The translations under genes were made by a program, and so were the position numbers. From Bacillota bacterium (GTDB lineage Bacteria > Bacillota > Clostridia > Oscillospirales > CAG-272), in assembly GCA_029219205.1 (NCBI GenBank), contig JAQXSY010000133.1, positions 1-36,252 on the forward strand: a DNA stretch of 36,252 bases, written 5' to 3'. Each line of letters starts with the position of its first letter. Positions within the stretch are counted from its first letter, which is position 1. The notes under the pieces are model-generated. The model was not told where the DNA came from. It worked only from the letters and a program-made list of their open reading frames with translations, and ran no database searches. This document shows, piece after piece, positions 1 to 9,787 of this stretch.

Positions 1-2
1 TG

Positions 3-1481
3 TGGGTGATGCTGTCCTACAACCTGTTTTACTCCTTCGCCTACATCATTTACAACATGAGCCACAACCTGATGGTGCCCTTGTCCACCCGGAATATCCA
101 GCAGCGCGGCGGGCTGTCTGTATTCAATCAGATCGCAACCATAATGATCTCCGGTATTCTCGTTGCAATGCTGTTTCCGATGCTGATTATGCCGATAATC
201 GGCGTGGACGGTTCCAAGTGGATCACACTGATGAGCGGGCTGTCCATTCTGGCGCTGCCGCTGACGCTGATGGAATATTATTTCACCAAAGAACGTGTCA
301 CGGAAGAAACTTCCGGTGACGAATTGAAAAAGATTCCTTTCCTAATGCAGCTTCGGATTGTGATGACAGACAAATACACGCTGATTACGTTTATCTATTT
401 TCTGATTTTTACTGTCGGCACGAGCTTGAAGAACCTGGGCCTTGTATATTTCTGCAACTATGTGCTGGGCAGCTATAACGACGGAATCACACAGACCATG
501 GTGTCCGTGATCGGCGGCATCCCCATGGGTATCGGCATTTTCGCCGTATGGCCGCTGGCAAAAAGGTTCGGCAAGCGGAACGTGACACAATGGGGCTTCG
601 TGCTTTATGCTGTCGGCAGCGCTGTCTGCTGTATCATGCCCACAAACATGGCTGTCGTTCTGACCGGACAGTTCATCAAAAATATCGGCGGTCTGCCCTG
701 CGCATATGTGTTCATGGCGCTGTTTGCTGACACGCTGGATCATGTGGAATGGAAAAGCGGCATCCGCTGCGACGGTACGGCAATGTCTATCTACAATATT
801 ATCGCCGTAGCGTCTGTCGGCATCTGTACCGGTATTTTCAACTGGATGCTGGCCTCCGCCGGGTATATTGCACCCGCCATTGACGCAGCAGGGAAAACCG
901 TCGCCGCGGCACAGCCGGACAGAGTACTGAACGTAATCACCTTTGCATTTGTCGGGCTGGAAATCATCACAGGTATTGCTCTGGCAGTGCTTCTGGCGTT
1001 CCTGAATGTTGAAATGACCATTACCCGCAAGCAGGAGGCAATTCTGGCTTGCCGCAAGGCGGAGTGCGAGGCGGCCGGAAAGGTTTGGGTAGATCCCGAT
1101 ACCGCCGCCGCGCAGGAACAGACCCGCGACGAGCAGGAGAGCGAAGCGGCCGCTCTTGCGGAGCTGAAAGCAAAATGCGAAAAAAACGGCCAAAACTATG
1201 AACAGAAGGCGGCGGAATATCGCGAAAGAACTGCCGCCGCCAAAGCCAAGGCCAAAGAAAAACGTATTGCAAATGAGCAAAAGGCAGCGCAAAAGGAAGA
1301 AAAAGCCATGGCGAAACGTGCCGAAAAGCTGGCGAAGCTCAGCCCGGAAAAACTGGCTGCCAGACAGGCAAAGGATGCAAAAAAATCTGCCGCTGTCGAC
1401 CGCCTTTGGGAAAAGGAAAGAAAAACAGGAGAGGCATATCGGGCAAAAATCAAGGCAAAGCTGTCCTTGTGCCTTAAGTGA
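3..1481 (+). CDS. GPH/MFS-type sugar:cation symporter (5' partial) with a long charged C-terminal tail
   Basis: Open from the window edge; multi-TM protein with GPH-like 'YNMSHNLMVPLSTRNIQQRGGLS' segment; C-terminal ~140 aa is Lys/Ala/Glu-rich. Confidence 0.8.
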   Translation, partial: WVMLSYNLFYSFAYIIYNMSHNLMVPLSTRNIQQRGGLSVFNQIATIMISGILVAMLFPMLIMPIIGVDGSKWITLMSGLSILALPLTLMEYYFTKERVTEETSGDELKKIPFLMQLRIVMTDKYTLITFIYFLIFTVGTSLKNLGLVYFCNYVLGSYNDGITQTMVSVIGGIPMGIGIFAVWPLAKRFGKRNVTQWGFVLYAVGSAVCCIMPTNMAVVLTGQFIKNIGGLPCAYVFMALFADTLDHVEWKSGIRCDGTAMSIYNIIAVASVGICTGIFNWMLASAGYIAPAIDAAGKTVAAAQPDRVLNVITFAFVGLEIITGIALAVLLAFLNVEMTITRKQEAILACRKAECEAAGKVWVDPDTAAAQEQTRDEQESEAAALAELKAKCEKNGQNYEQKAAEYRERTAAAKAKAKEKRIANEQKAAQKEEKAMAKRAEKLAKLSPEKLAARQAKDAKKSAAVDRLWEKERKTGEAYRAKIKAKLSLCLK

Positions 1482-1492
1482 GGCGACCTTAT

Positions 1493-4141
1493 ATGAAAGC
1501 TGTAAATCTTAAAACGGAATATTTAAAAAACCCTATGGGGATAGACATAATGAATCCGCGGCTACTTTGGAACTGTGAAGGCGGCGTAACACAAACGGCA
1601 TATCAAATTCTGTGCCGTGATGCTTCCGGGGGAACGCTGTGGGACAGCGGAAAAATAGCCGAAAGCACTATGTGCGTAAAATATGCCGGGGCGAAACTCA
1701 AAAGCCGGAGCAAGGTGCTTTGGCAAGTGCGGCTGTGGGATGAAAATGAGCAGGCGGATGACTGGTCGGAGGAGGCGTCTTTCGAGCTGGGACTTTCGGA
1801 AAAAGCAGACTGGAAGGCCGAGTGGATCGCCGGGAATTACCGTGTCAACACCAAATATCGCTATCCCGCCGACCACTTCCGGAAGAAATTTGCTGCCGGA
1901 GCGGTTGTCAAAGCCCGGCTGTACGCATCGGCCTGCGGGATTTATGCTCTCCGTCTGAACGGACAGCGCGTCGGGGATTTTGTATGTGCGCCCGGTCACA
2001 CGGACTACCGCAGACGTATTCAGTACCAGACCTATGATGTAACGGAACTGCTCCGCGCAGGGGAAAACACCCTGACCGCCGAACTGGCGGACGGATGGTA
2101 CCGGGGCGCACAGGGCGCATGGGGACATACTTACATTTATGGCAAACAAACAAAGCTGCTGTGCCAGCTGGAGCTGACCGATACAAACGGGAACGTAACA
2201 ACGGTTTGTACAGACGGCTCCTGGGACTGGAGCAATGACGGTCCCAGGAGGTTCGCAGATCTGAAGGAGGGCGAATATGTGGATGCCCGGATGTCCCCCT
2301 CCTACTCCGGGCGTGCGAAGGCAGTTTCCTTTTGCGCAAATTTAAGCTGTTCAGACAATTACCCGGTTACAAAGCATGAAACGTTTGTTCCGACGCTGGT
2401 GACGACGCCCTCCGGAAAAAAAGTGCTGGACTTCGGACAGAATCTCTCCGGCTATGTGGGCTTCCGTCTGAACGCGAAAACGGGACAGAAGCTGTTTTTG
2501 AGAATGGGAGAGATACTGGACCAGGACGGCGAATTTACCCAGAGCAACATACAGCTTTCCATGGACAAAAGCGGCCGTCGGATGGAACATATCCTGTGGA
2601 AAAACGGAAAAGTCCGCAATGTGTCCCAGTTTGAAAAGGGAAAGACAACGCCGCTGCAGATGCTTGAATACACGGCAAAGGACGGCGTAAACCGGTATGA
2701 GACGGAATTTGCCCTCTATGGCTTTCGATACGCCCTGGTAGAGACCGACATTCCCTTCGACCCGGAGGACTTTTATTCCGTGGCAGTCTATTCCGATTTC
2801 GCGCAGACCGGCAGTTTCGATTGCTCAAACGAGCTTTTAAACCGGTTTGTGGACTGCACCATTTGGTCGGAGAAGAGCAATTCTGCCGACGTTCCCACCG
2901 ACTGCCCCACGCGGGAGCGTTCCGGCTGGACCGGGGACGCACAGATTTTCTTTGATACGGCAAGTTACCTGACGGACTACCAGCCCTTTGCCCGGAAGTT
3001 TATCCGGGATATGACCGACCGTCAGACAAAAAGCGGAAAATTCCATCAGATTGTACCCAAGGGCGGGGAAGACTTATGGATGGCCACCATGAACGGAAGC
3101 GTGGGCTGGGCGGATGCCGGCGTGCTGATTCCCTACCGGATGTGGAAAAAGTACGGCGACGAACAGATTCTCCGGGACAATTACAACGCCATGAAGCGCT
3201 ATGCAGAATTTATGATGCGCCGCTGCGGCGGCTGGTCGCCCCTGCAGAAGCCTGTGAAGCTGGATAAGCAAAACGGAAAATATCTGGTCAACCGGGGACA
3301 GAGCTACGGCGAATGGGCAGAGCCGGACGATGTGTGCGCCTATGATACAAAGGATTTCATCTTCCCCCACCCTGAGGAGTCCACGGCCTATACCTGCTTT
3401 ACAATGGAGCATATGGCGGAAATTGCGGAGCATCTGGGCAAGCCGGAGGACGCGGCGAAGTACCGCAGGTATGCCGAAGGCTGCCGCAGCGCCTATCAGG
3501 CATTGGTGAAAAAGCCGGAATTCTCTTTGGACACCGACCGTCAGGCAAAGCTGGTTCGGCCCCTCTACATGAACCTGCTGGATGAAAAGCAGACCTCCTA
3601 CGCAAAAGAGCGGCTTGTAAAAGCGATGGAAAACTACGGTTGGCGGCTGGGAACGGGATTTCTGTCCACTCCCTTTATTTTGGATGTGCTGGCGGACATC
3701 GACCTCAAATCCGCCTACCGGCTGCTGGAAAACGAGAACTGTCCCGGATGGCTGTTCATGCCTAAACACGGCGCAACCACCGTCTGGGAAGCATGGGAAG
3801 GAAACTCCACCGTTTCCAAGGGAATCGCGTCCCTGAACCACTATTCCAAGGGCGCCGCGGTGAGCTGGCTGTTTGATACGGTCTGCGGCATCCGTGTGAA
3901 TGGGGAGAACCGTTTTGTGATAGCTCCCAGACCGGGCGGCACCCTTACCTTTGCAAAAGCCGGCTATGACAGCGTCTACGGTCGGGTGGAAAGCGCCTGG
4001 CGCCGGGACGGGGACAAAGTCCAATTTAACATAACGGTTCCGTCAAACTGCATCGCAGAGATTCTGCTGCCCGGCCGGGAAAGACAGACGGTTATTTCCG
4101 GAAACTATCATTTTGATCTCACTTTTTCTGAGAAAGGATGA
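1493..4141 (+). CDS. alpha-L-rhamnosidase, GH78 family
   Basis: 887-aa ORF (listed start 1478 is GTG; ATG at 1493 has GAGG upstream). Contains 'DCPTRERSGWTGDAQIFFD', typical of the GH78 catalytic region, and C-terminal 'GATTVWEAWEG'. Confidence 0.9.
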   Translation: MKAVNLKTEYLKNPMGIDIMNPRLLWNCEGGVTQTAYQILCRDASGGTLWDSGKIAESTMCVKYAGAKLKSRSKVLWQVRLWDENEQADDWSEEASFELGLSEKADWKAEWIAGNYRVNTKYRYPADHFRKKFAAGAVVKARLYASACGIYALRLNGQRVGDFVCAPGHTDYRRRIQYQTYDVTELLRAGENTLTAELADGWYRGAQGAWGHTYIYGKQTKLLCQLELTDTNGNVTTVCTDGSWDWSNDGPRRFADLKEGEYVDARMSPSYSGRAKAVSFCANLSCSDNYPVTKHETFVPTLVTTPSGKKVLDFGQNLSGYVGFRLNAKTGQKLFLRMGEILDQDGEFTQSNIQLSMDKSGRRMEHILWKNGKVRNVSQFEKGKTTPLQMLEYTAKDGVNRYETEFALYGFRYALVETDIPFDPEDFYSVAVYSDFAQTGSFDCSNELLNRFVDCTIWSEKSNSADVPTDCPTRERSGWTGDAQIFFDTASYLTDYQPFARKFIRDMTDRQTKSGKFHQIVPKGGEDLWMATMNGSVGWADAGVLIPYRMWKKYGDEQILRDNYNAMKRYAEFMMRRCGGWSPLQKPVKLDKQNGKYLVNRGQSYGEWAEPDDVCAYDTKDFIFPHPEESTAYTCFTMEHMAEIAEHLGKPEDAAKYRRYAEGCRSAYQALVKKPEFSLDTDRQAKLVRPLYMNLLDEKQTSYAKERLVKAMENYGWRLGTGFLSTPFILDVLADIDLKSAYRLLENENCPGWLFMPKHGATTVWEAWEGNSTVSKGIASLNHYSKGAAVSWLFDTVCGIRVNGENRFVIAPRPGGTLTFAKAGYDSVYGRVESAWRRDGDKVQFNITVPSNCIAEILLPGRERQTVISGNYHFDLTFSEKG

Positions 4142-4146
4142 ATTCT

Positions 4147-5160
4147 ATGAAGGTATTTATGATCGGCGGCACGGGCTTGCTTGGCAGCGAGGCCGCAAAG
4201 GTATTGATTGAGCGAGGACATGAAGTAACTTCCGTTGCCCTGCCTCCCCTGCCGGAGGGCGCAGTGCTTTTGCCGGAAATGAAAATCGAATACGGCAATT
4301 ATCTGGAAATGAGCGACGACGCCCTGCGCGGCTTCCTCACCGGCTGTGAGGGCTTCGTGTTTGCCGCCGGCGTCGACGAGCGTGTGGAAGGCCCCGCTCC
4401 CATCTACGACCTGTACAAAAAGTACAATATCGACCCAATCAACCGCCTGCTGAAGCTGGCAAAGGAATGCGGCGTAAAACACGTTTCAATCTGCGGCTCC
4501 TACTTCTCCCACTTTGCCAAAACCATGCCGGAACTGGAGCTGACCAAGTGGCATCCCTATATCCGCTCCCGGATCGATCAGGAAAATGCCGCCATGGCCT
4601 TTGCCGACGAGAATTTCAGCGTGGGCATACTGGAGCTGCCATACATTTTCGGTACCCAGCCGGGACGCAGACCGGTGTGGATGTTCATTGCCGAACAGAT
4701 CCGCGGCTCAAAGGGAAATGTACTGTACCCCAAGGGCGGCTCCACGATGGTAACGGTGCATCAGGTGGGTCAGGCGATGGCAGGCGCGCTTGAGTATACC
4801 AAGGGCGGCAAGTGTTGGCCCATCGGATACTACAACCTGACCTGGAAGGAAATGCTGGCCGTTATGTGCAAACACATGGGCTGCCCGGAGAAAAAAGTCA
4901 CTACCATTCCCAACTGGATGTTCACAATCGGCTGCAAGAGTATGCTCAAAAAGCAGGAAAAACAAGGTATCCAGGGCGGTCTGTATCTCCCCAGACTGTC
5001 GGATATTCAGTGCAATGAGCTGTTCATCGACAAGAGCCTTGGCTGTGAGCCTCTTGGAGTGGAGCCGGACGATATTGATGAGGCCATCGGAGATTCCATG
5101 CGTCTGTGCGCCGCCATTCTTGACGGAAAGGCAAAGACTATCGGCATGAAGGGAGAATAA
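4147..5160 (+). CDS. NAD-dependent epimerase/dehydratase (extended SDR-like)
   Basis: N-terminal 'MKVFMIGGTGLLGSEAAKVL' Rossmann motif; ATG at 4138 overlaps the GH78 stop (ATGA), ATG at 4147 has AAAGGA at good spacing. Confidence 0.82.
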   Translation: MKVFMIGGTGLLGSEAAKVLIERGHEVTSVALPPLPEGAVLLPEMKIEYGNYLEMSDDALRGFLTGCEGFVFAAGVDERVEGPAPIYDLYKKYNIDPINRLLKLAKECGVKHVSICGSYFSHFAKTMPELELTKWHPYIRSRIDQENAAMAFADENFSVGILELPYIFGTQPGRRPVWMFIAEQIRGSKGNVLYPKGGSTMVTVHQVGQAMAGALEYTKGGKCWPIGYYNLTWKEMLAVMCKHMGCPEKKVTTIPNWMFTIGCKSMLKKQEKQGIQGGLYLPRLSDIQCNELFIDKSLGCEPLGVEPDDIDEAIGDSMRLCAAILDGKAKTIGMKGE

Positions 5161-5439
5161 TCCATAATAAAGCGGCGCGTTTCCCTCACCTTTGCCGACG
5201 GAGGTATGGTCCTTTGCCGGTCTGAAGGAGATGCTGTCGTGTTCGGCAGATATCTTGACAATGTGCCGGAACACTGCTCTGACCGAGATTCTGCCCGGGT
5301 AAAGAAGAACCTCCGTGCTTTCTTACAATCGGAGTACAAAGCCGGGACCTGAAGAACCGGCAAAAAGCAAAACTGACTGATCCAAATCCGCCGGTCCGGT
5401 TTGTTTTTGAAAATGCTGCGTAATCATATTATAATTTAT

Positions 5440-5484
5440 ACGTTGCGTATTTATTTGCAGTATGATATAATAAATACGCAACGT
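5440..5484. promoter_or_regulatory. Perfect 16-bp inverted repeat enclosing a sigma-A promoter
   Basis: ACGTTGCGTATTTATT (5440-5455) / AATAAATACGCAACGT (5469-5484), 13-nt loop; contains TTGCGT (5443-5448)-17 bp-TATAAT (5466-5471). Confidence 0.75.
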
Positions 5485-5746
5485 TTTTTGTTTATGGATA
5501 AAAGAAAAATAAAATCCCTTTGGAAAATGAAAAAATGCCCGAGCGGGCGGTTCTTTTGTCAAAACTCAATACAAGTCAACATATAAATCAGGGATTATGC
5601 GCCGGAGCACAGCGGATATAAGTCAGGCTCCGTCTCTCACTTTAAAAATCGCAAATCATTTCAATTAACAGTCAGAGTGACTGAAATATCATATACATAG
5701 CACCGGCGGCTGCGGAGTTTTCGCCCGTTTGGTTTGGAATAAAATT

Positions 5747-7081
5747 ATGCACATTCAGCTTTCAGATCATTTTACCTATGGTAAACTCATAAAATTTACG
5801 ATGCCGTCTATCGCAATGATGATTTTTACATCGATTTACAGCGTTGTAGACGGTTTCTTTGTTTCAAATTTTACAGGGAAAACCCCTTTTGCCGCTGTCA
5901 ACTTAATTATGCCGGTTCTTATGATTCTCGGCACAGTCGGCTTTATGTTCGGCACCGGCGGCACGGCCATTGTTGCGAAAACATACGGCGAGGGAGATAA
6001 AGAGAAGGCAAACAGCTATTTTTCTTTTTTTGTCTACACTGCCTTTGCATTGGGAATCGCACTGGCGGCTCTTGGCATTGCATTTATTAGGCCTATATCC
6101 GCGCGGCTCGGCGCAGAGGGTGAACTGCTGGAAAACTGCGTTTTATATGCGCGGATCACGCTTTTGTCATTGCCGTTCTTTGTACTGCAGGTTATGTTTC
6201 AAAGCTTCTTTGTGGCTGCTGAGAAACCGCACCTCGGCCTTATCGTAACGCTTTCCTCCGGCGCGGCAAATATGATACTGGATGCCGTTTTGGTAATCCT
6301 TCTGCCGCAGGACTACAAGCTGGCGGGCGCCGCCGCTGCCACAGCAATTAGCCAAATGGTCGGCGGTGTGATCCCTCTTTTCTACTTTTTCAGACAAAAC
6401 AGCAGTATTCTCCGGCTCGGGAAGACAAAATTTGACGGCAGTGCCATTTTAAAAGCCTGTATCAACGGTTCGTCGGAATTCATGAGCAATATTTCCATGA
6501 GCATTGTCGGCATCCTTTATAACATGCAGCTTATGAAATACGCCGGAGAGAACGGAGTTGCGGCTTATGGCGTAATGATGTACGTCAGCATGATTTTCTC
6601 CGCCGCCTTTATCGGATACTCCATCGGCACCGCGCCTATCATCGGCTATCACGACGGCGCCCGGAACTACACTGAGCTCAAAGGCCTGCTTCGCAAAAGC
6701 CTGATTATGATCGGCATTTTTGGCGCCGGCATGGTGGTATCCGCTGAATTGCTTGCAGTTCCTCTGTCAAAAATCTTTGTCGGATATGATGCGGAGCTGA
6801 CGGAAATGACTGTTTCCGGTTTTTGCATTTTTGCTCTGTCCTTTGCCTTTATGGGCTTTGGTATTTTTGCATCCGGCTTCTTTACCGCCCTAAATGATGG
6901 TGTGACATCTGCAATTATTTCTTTCCTGCGCACCCTTGTGTTCCAAAGCGCCGCAGTTATGCTCCTGCCTTTGATTTGGAAGATTAACGGCGTCTGGATT
7001 TCTATAGTTGTCGCTGAATTTATGGCAGTTGTACTCGGCGCAATATTTCTTAAAGCAAAAAAGAAGAAGTATCATTATTGA
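5747..7081 (+). CDS. MATE family efflux transporter
   Basis: ~445-aa polytopic protein; 'FTMPSIAMMIFTSIYSVVDGFFVSNFTGKTPFAAVNL' is typical of MatE N-termini. Listed start 5729 is TTG; ATG at 5747. Confidence 0.92.
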   Translation: MHIQLSDHFTYGKLIKFTMPSIAMMIFTSIYSVVDGFFVSNFTGKTPFAAVNLIMPVLMILGTVGFMFGTGGTAIVAKTYGEGDKEKANSYFSFFVYTAFALGIALAALGIAFIRPISARLGAEGELLENCVLYARITLLSLPFFVLQVMFQSFFVAAEKPHLGLIVTLSSGAANMILDAVLVILLPQDYKLAGAAAATAISQMVGGVIPLFYFFRQNSSILRLGKTKFDGSAILKACINGSSEFMSNISMSIVGILYNMQLMKYAGENGVAAYGVMMYVSMIFSAAFIGYSIGTAPIIGYHDGARNYTELKGLLRKSLIMIGIFGAGMVVSAELLAVPLSKIFVGYDAELTEMTVSGFCIFALSFAFMGFGIFASGFFTALNDGVTSAIISFLRTLVFQSAAVMLLPLIWKINGVWISIVVAEFMAVVLGAIFLKAKKKKYHY

Positions 7082-7177
7082 TACGTAACGGAGATGCAGC
7101 GCTATATAGCTCCGGAGACCCGTCATATGAATACAGAATTGAAAGAACGAAACGAACCGAAATTTGCGGAGGATTGA

Positions 7178-7588
7178 ATGAAAAGGTATGAAATAAACGA
7201 TAAAGACAAAGAGCTGATTGAAATCGGTCTTGGCGTATTGAAAAAGAATTTTGACGACGGCATTTATAACCATACCGTTGGATGCGCCGTTTTATGTAAA
7301 AACGGTAATATCTACAAAGGAGTAAATTGCGACAGAATACACGGTTCATGCGCGGAATACATCACAATAGGAATGGCAATTTCAGCCGGAGAGAGGGAAT
7401 TTGACACCATAGTGGCAGTTCACGACAAACACTTAAATTTTGTTGTCCCACCGTGCGGTAATTGCCGCCAAATGCTGTTTGAATACTGTCCCGACATAAA
7501 AGTTATTGTCAATGACGAAAACGGAAAGCTTATCAAAGTCAAAGCGCGGGATTTGCTGCCGTTTGCCTGGCAGCCTGTAATTTGTTAA
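7178..7588 (+). CDS. cytidine deaminase / blasticidin-S-deaminase-like zinc deaminase
   Basis: 'GSCAEYITIGMAISAGE' plus 'PPCGNCRQML' zinc motifs; C-terminal 'RDLLPFAW'. Confidence 0.88.
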   Translation: MKRYEINDKDKELIEIGLGVLKKNFDDGIYNHTVGCAVLCKNGNIYKGVNCDRIHGSCAEYITIGMAISAGEREFDTIVAVHDKHLNFVVPPCGNCRQMLFEYCPDIKVIVNDENGKLIKVKARDLLPFAWQPVIC

Positions 7589-7854
7589 CTTCCGGCTTAT
7601 CGGACTGTCAATATCCTTTTGGGGACAAAAGGGCGCTCTCGTACCTGACTGTCGGAAGTATCGTGCGTCACGCGGAGCTTCATTCGGACTAAAAAAATAT
7701 TTGAGTCGCTTTGTTCAGTCAGGGCGGTTTCACCCCCCTTTTGAACCTATCCTCCAGTATAAAGTATTTAGAGAGAAATTCGGAATATTTGAAATTCATG
7801 TTCCATCCGTCAATTCAAGCTCGCAGCACCAAATTTTCGTTTTAAAAATAATCT

Positions 7855-7912
7855 GAAAATTAAAAGAGAAAACACAGAATCATGCAGATTTCTGTGCTTT
7901 TTCTTTTAATTT
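7855..7912. terminator. Bidirectional rho-independent terminator
   Basis: AATTAAAAGAGAAAACACAGAA..TTCTGTGCTTTTTCTTTTAATTT hairpin with A- and T-rich flanks, between convergent genes. Confidence 0.75.
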
Positions 7913-9787
7913 TTATTTTTCATAATACTGCGCCTGCGCATACCAGAGCCGGCTGTACTCTCCGTCCGTATCTTCCAAAAGCGTGTCATGCGAGCCGAGC
8001 TGTACGAGCTGACCGTGATCGAACACGGCAATTTCGTCGCAGAATCGGCAGGATGACAGTCTGTGGCTGATGAACACGGCGGTTTTGTTTTCCACAAATA
8101 CGTTGAAATTCTCGTAGACTGCCGCTTCGGCGATCGGATCAAGCGCGGCTGTGGGTTCATCAAGCACTACAAACGGCGCATCCTTGTACAGCGCACGTGC
8201 AAGTGCAATCTTCTGACGTTCGCCGCCCGAGAATTCGATGCCTTCGGAGTCGTATTCACGTCCGATTGCGCGCTTCAGAGGATCTTTTTCCTTTGCATCG
8301 GGGTCATTTTCAAGACTTTCGAGCTTGTCTCCGAGGCCCACGCGGATGAGGCAGTCACGCACTTTTTTGTCGTCATAAGTGCAGTCTGCGGCGACGTTTT
8401 CGCCGAGCGGGAAGCCGAACAGGGTGTAATCCTGAAACACCACCGAGAACAGCGCCATGTATTCGTCATACCTGTACCGAGTTATGTCGATGCCGTTTAG
8501 GAGAATTTTGCCCTCTGTCGGGTCGTACAGGCGGCACAGAAGCTTGATGAACGTAGTCTTGCCGGAGCCGTTTTCACCGACAATCGCCAGCTTGTCGCCG
8601 ATTTTGAACTTCATGCCGACATGACGGAGAGCCCATGTATCGGTACGCGGGTATTTGAAGCTGACGTCGCGAAACTCGATTTCGTAATCGATATCGTCAC
8701 GCTTTTCCACGGCGAGGGTGCCGCGATACATATCGTTGGGCAGGTCAAGGAATTCATAGAATTGGATGAGGTATACATTGTTGTGACGCAGTCTGCCGAA
8801 TTCGGATGCGAAGTTTGAAACAGCATTTAAAAACCGCATTGTCGTACCCTGATAAAGCAGGAAATTACCGATTCCGAACACACCGATGAAAGCCTTTGCC
8901 GCCACAAACAGGAACAGTGCGATATTCAGCACGGCGTTCAGAATCATCGACAGTACGCCGAATTTGATCTGCACCTGCTCCATTTTTTTGATCCACACGG
9001 GACTAAGCTGATATCTGCGGTATTCTTCCATCACGATTCGGTTGAGATTGAATATTATCATATCCGATCCTTTTGCGCGTGAGTATACTCCCAAGATTGT
9101 ATTACTCTGCGCCAAATCAGCGACAACTTCGTTTATTTTCACGGTTGAATCATTTGACATTCTTATGGACAGGACTGTGTTCACCACGATCAGCGCGATA
9201 ATTATGACAGCGGAAAATGGCGAATTGATGAATGCGAAAATGCCTGTAAATTCTCCTTCGGCGGCCATTGAAAACATGGATACCGTTAGAGAAACCGAGA
9301 AAACTATATTCAGAATATTCCCGACCAGTCCCTGGACAGCCCATTTTACCGTATTGATACCGCCGCCGGTTGCAGCCATTGCCGCAAATATCTTCGAGCG
9401 CAGCAGTACCACATCGGGATTTTCAAGATGCTCATACTGCAGATTGTTCTGTACATCGATCATGTAGGCTTCGTGCTTCTGAAACATGAGATAATCCTTC
9501 ATAGTCCGCCTGCTCTGGATAAATCTCGTCACAACGGAGATCACAAACCCGACGACTACCGTAATTCCTGCGAGGATAAGCATTTTTTTCGGGTTACAGT
9601 CTCCCGCCAGTTCGTTTACCATCTGTGCGGACATATACAGCCCGAAATAAGGGGTGAAGGTCTCGAGCAAAGTACAGACCGCCTGCCAGAACCAGAATCC
9701 CGGCATGATCTCGTTCAATATACCTATCGCGCGCCGGATGAGCGCCCAGTCTTCGCGGAGCGTGCGTTTGTTTTCGTTATTCTTCAT
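7913..9787 (-). CDS. ABC exporter, fused permease-ATPase (half-transporter 1)
   Basis: TM region plus Walker A 'GENGSGKTT', signature 'FSGGERQ', Walker B 'FVVLDEPTA'. Start chosen at MKNNENKR (listed ORF start 9817). Confidence 0.93.
   Translation of the reverse strand: MKNNENKRTLREDWALIRRAIGILNEIMPGFWFWQAVCTLLETFTPYFGLYMSAQMVNELAGDCNPKKMLILAGITVVVGFVISVVTRFIQSRRTMKDYLMFQKHEAYMIDVQNNLQYEHLENPDVVLLRSKIFAAMAATGGGINTVKWAVQGLVGNILNIVFSVSLTVSMFSMAAEGEFTGIFAFINSPFSAVIIIALIVVNTVLSIRMSNDSTVKINEVVADLAQSNTILGVYSRAKGSDMIIFNLNRIVMEEYRRYQLSPVWIKKMEQVQIKFGVLSMILNAVLNIALFLFVAAKAFIGVFGIGNFLLYQGTTMRFLNAVSNFASEFGRLRHNNVYLIQFYEFLDLPNDMYRGTLAVEKRDDIDYEIEFRDVSFKYPRTDTWALRHVGMKFKIGDKLAIVGENGSGKTTFIKLLCRLYDPTEGKILLNGIDITRYRYDEYMALFSVVFQDYTLFGFPLGENVAADCTYDDKKVRDCLIRVGLGDKLESLENDPDAKEKDPLKRAIGREYDSEGIEFSGGERQKIALARALYKDAPFVVLDEPTAALDPIAEAAVYENFNVFVENKTAVFISHRLSSCRFCDEIAVFDHGQLVQLGSHDTLLEDTDGEYSRLWYAQAQYYEK

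Noticed and set aside
342-1292. 316-aa minus-strand ORF opposite the symporter gene
   Set aside because: Low-complexity translation, no start context, and complete overlap with a recognisable coding gene; antisense frame opened by GC-biased codons.
3074-4024. 316-aa minus-strand ORF inside the GH78 gene
   Set aside because: Shadow ORF of a clear GH78 coding region; no domain signature.
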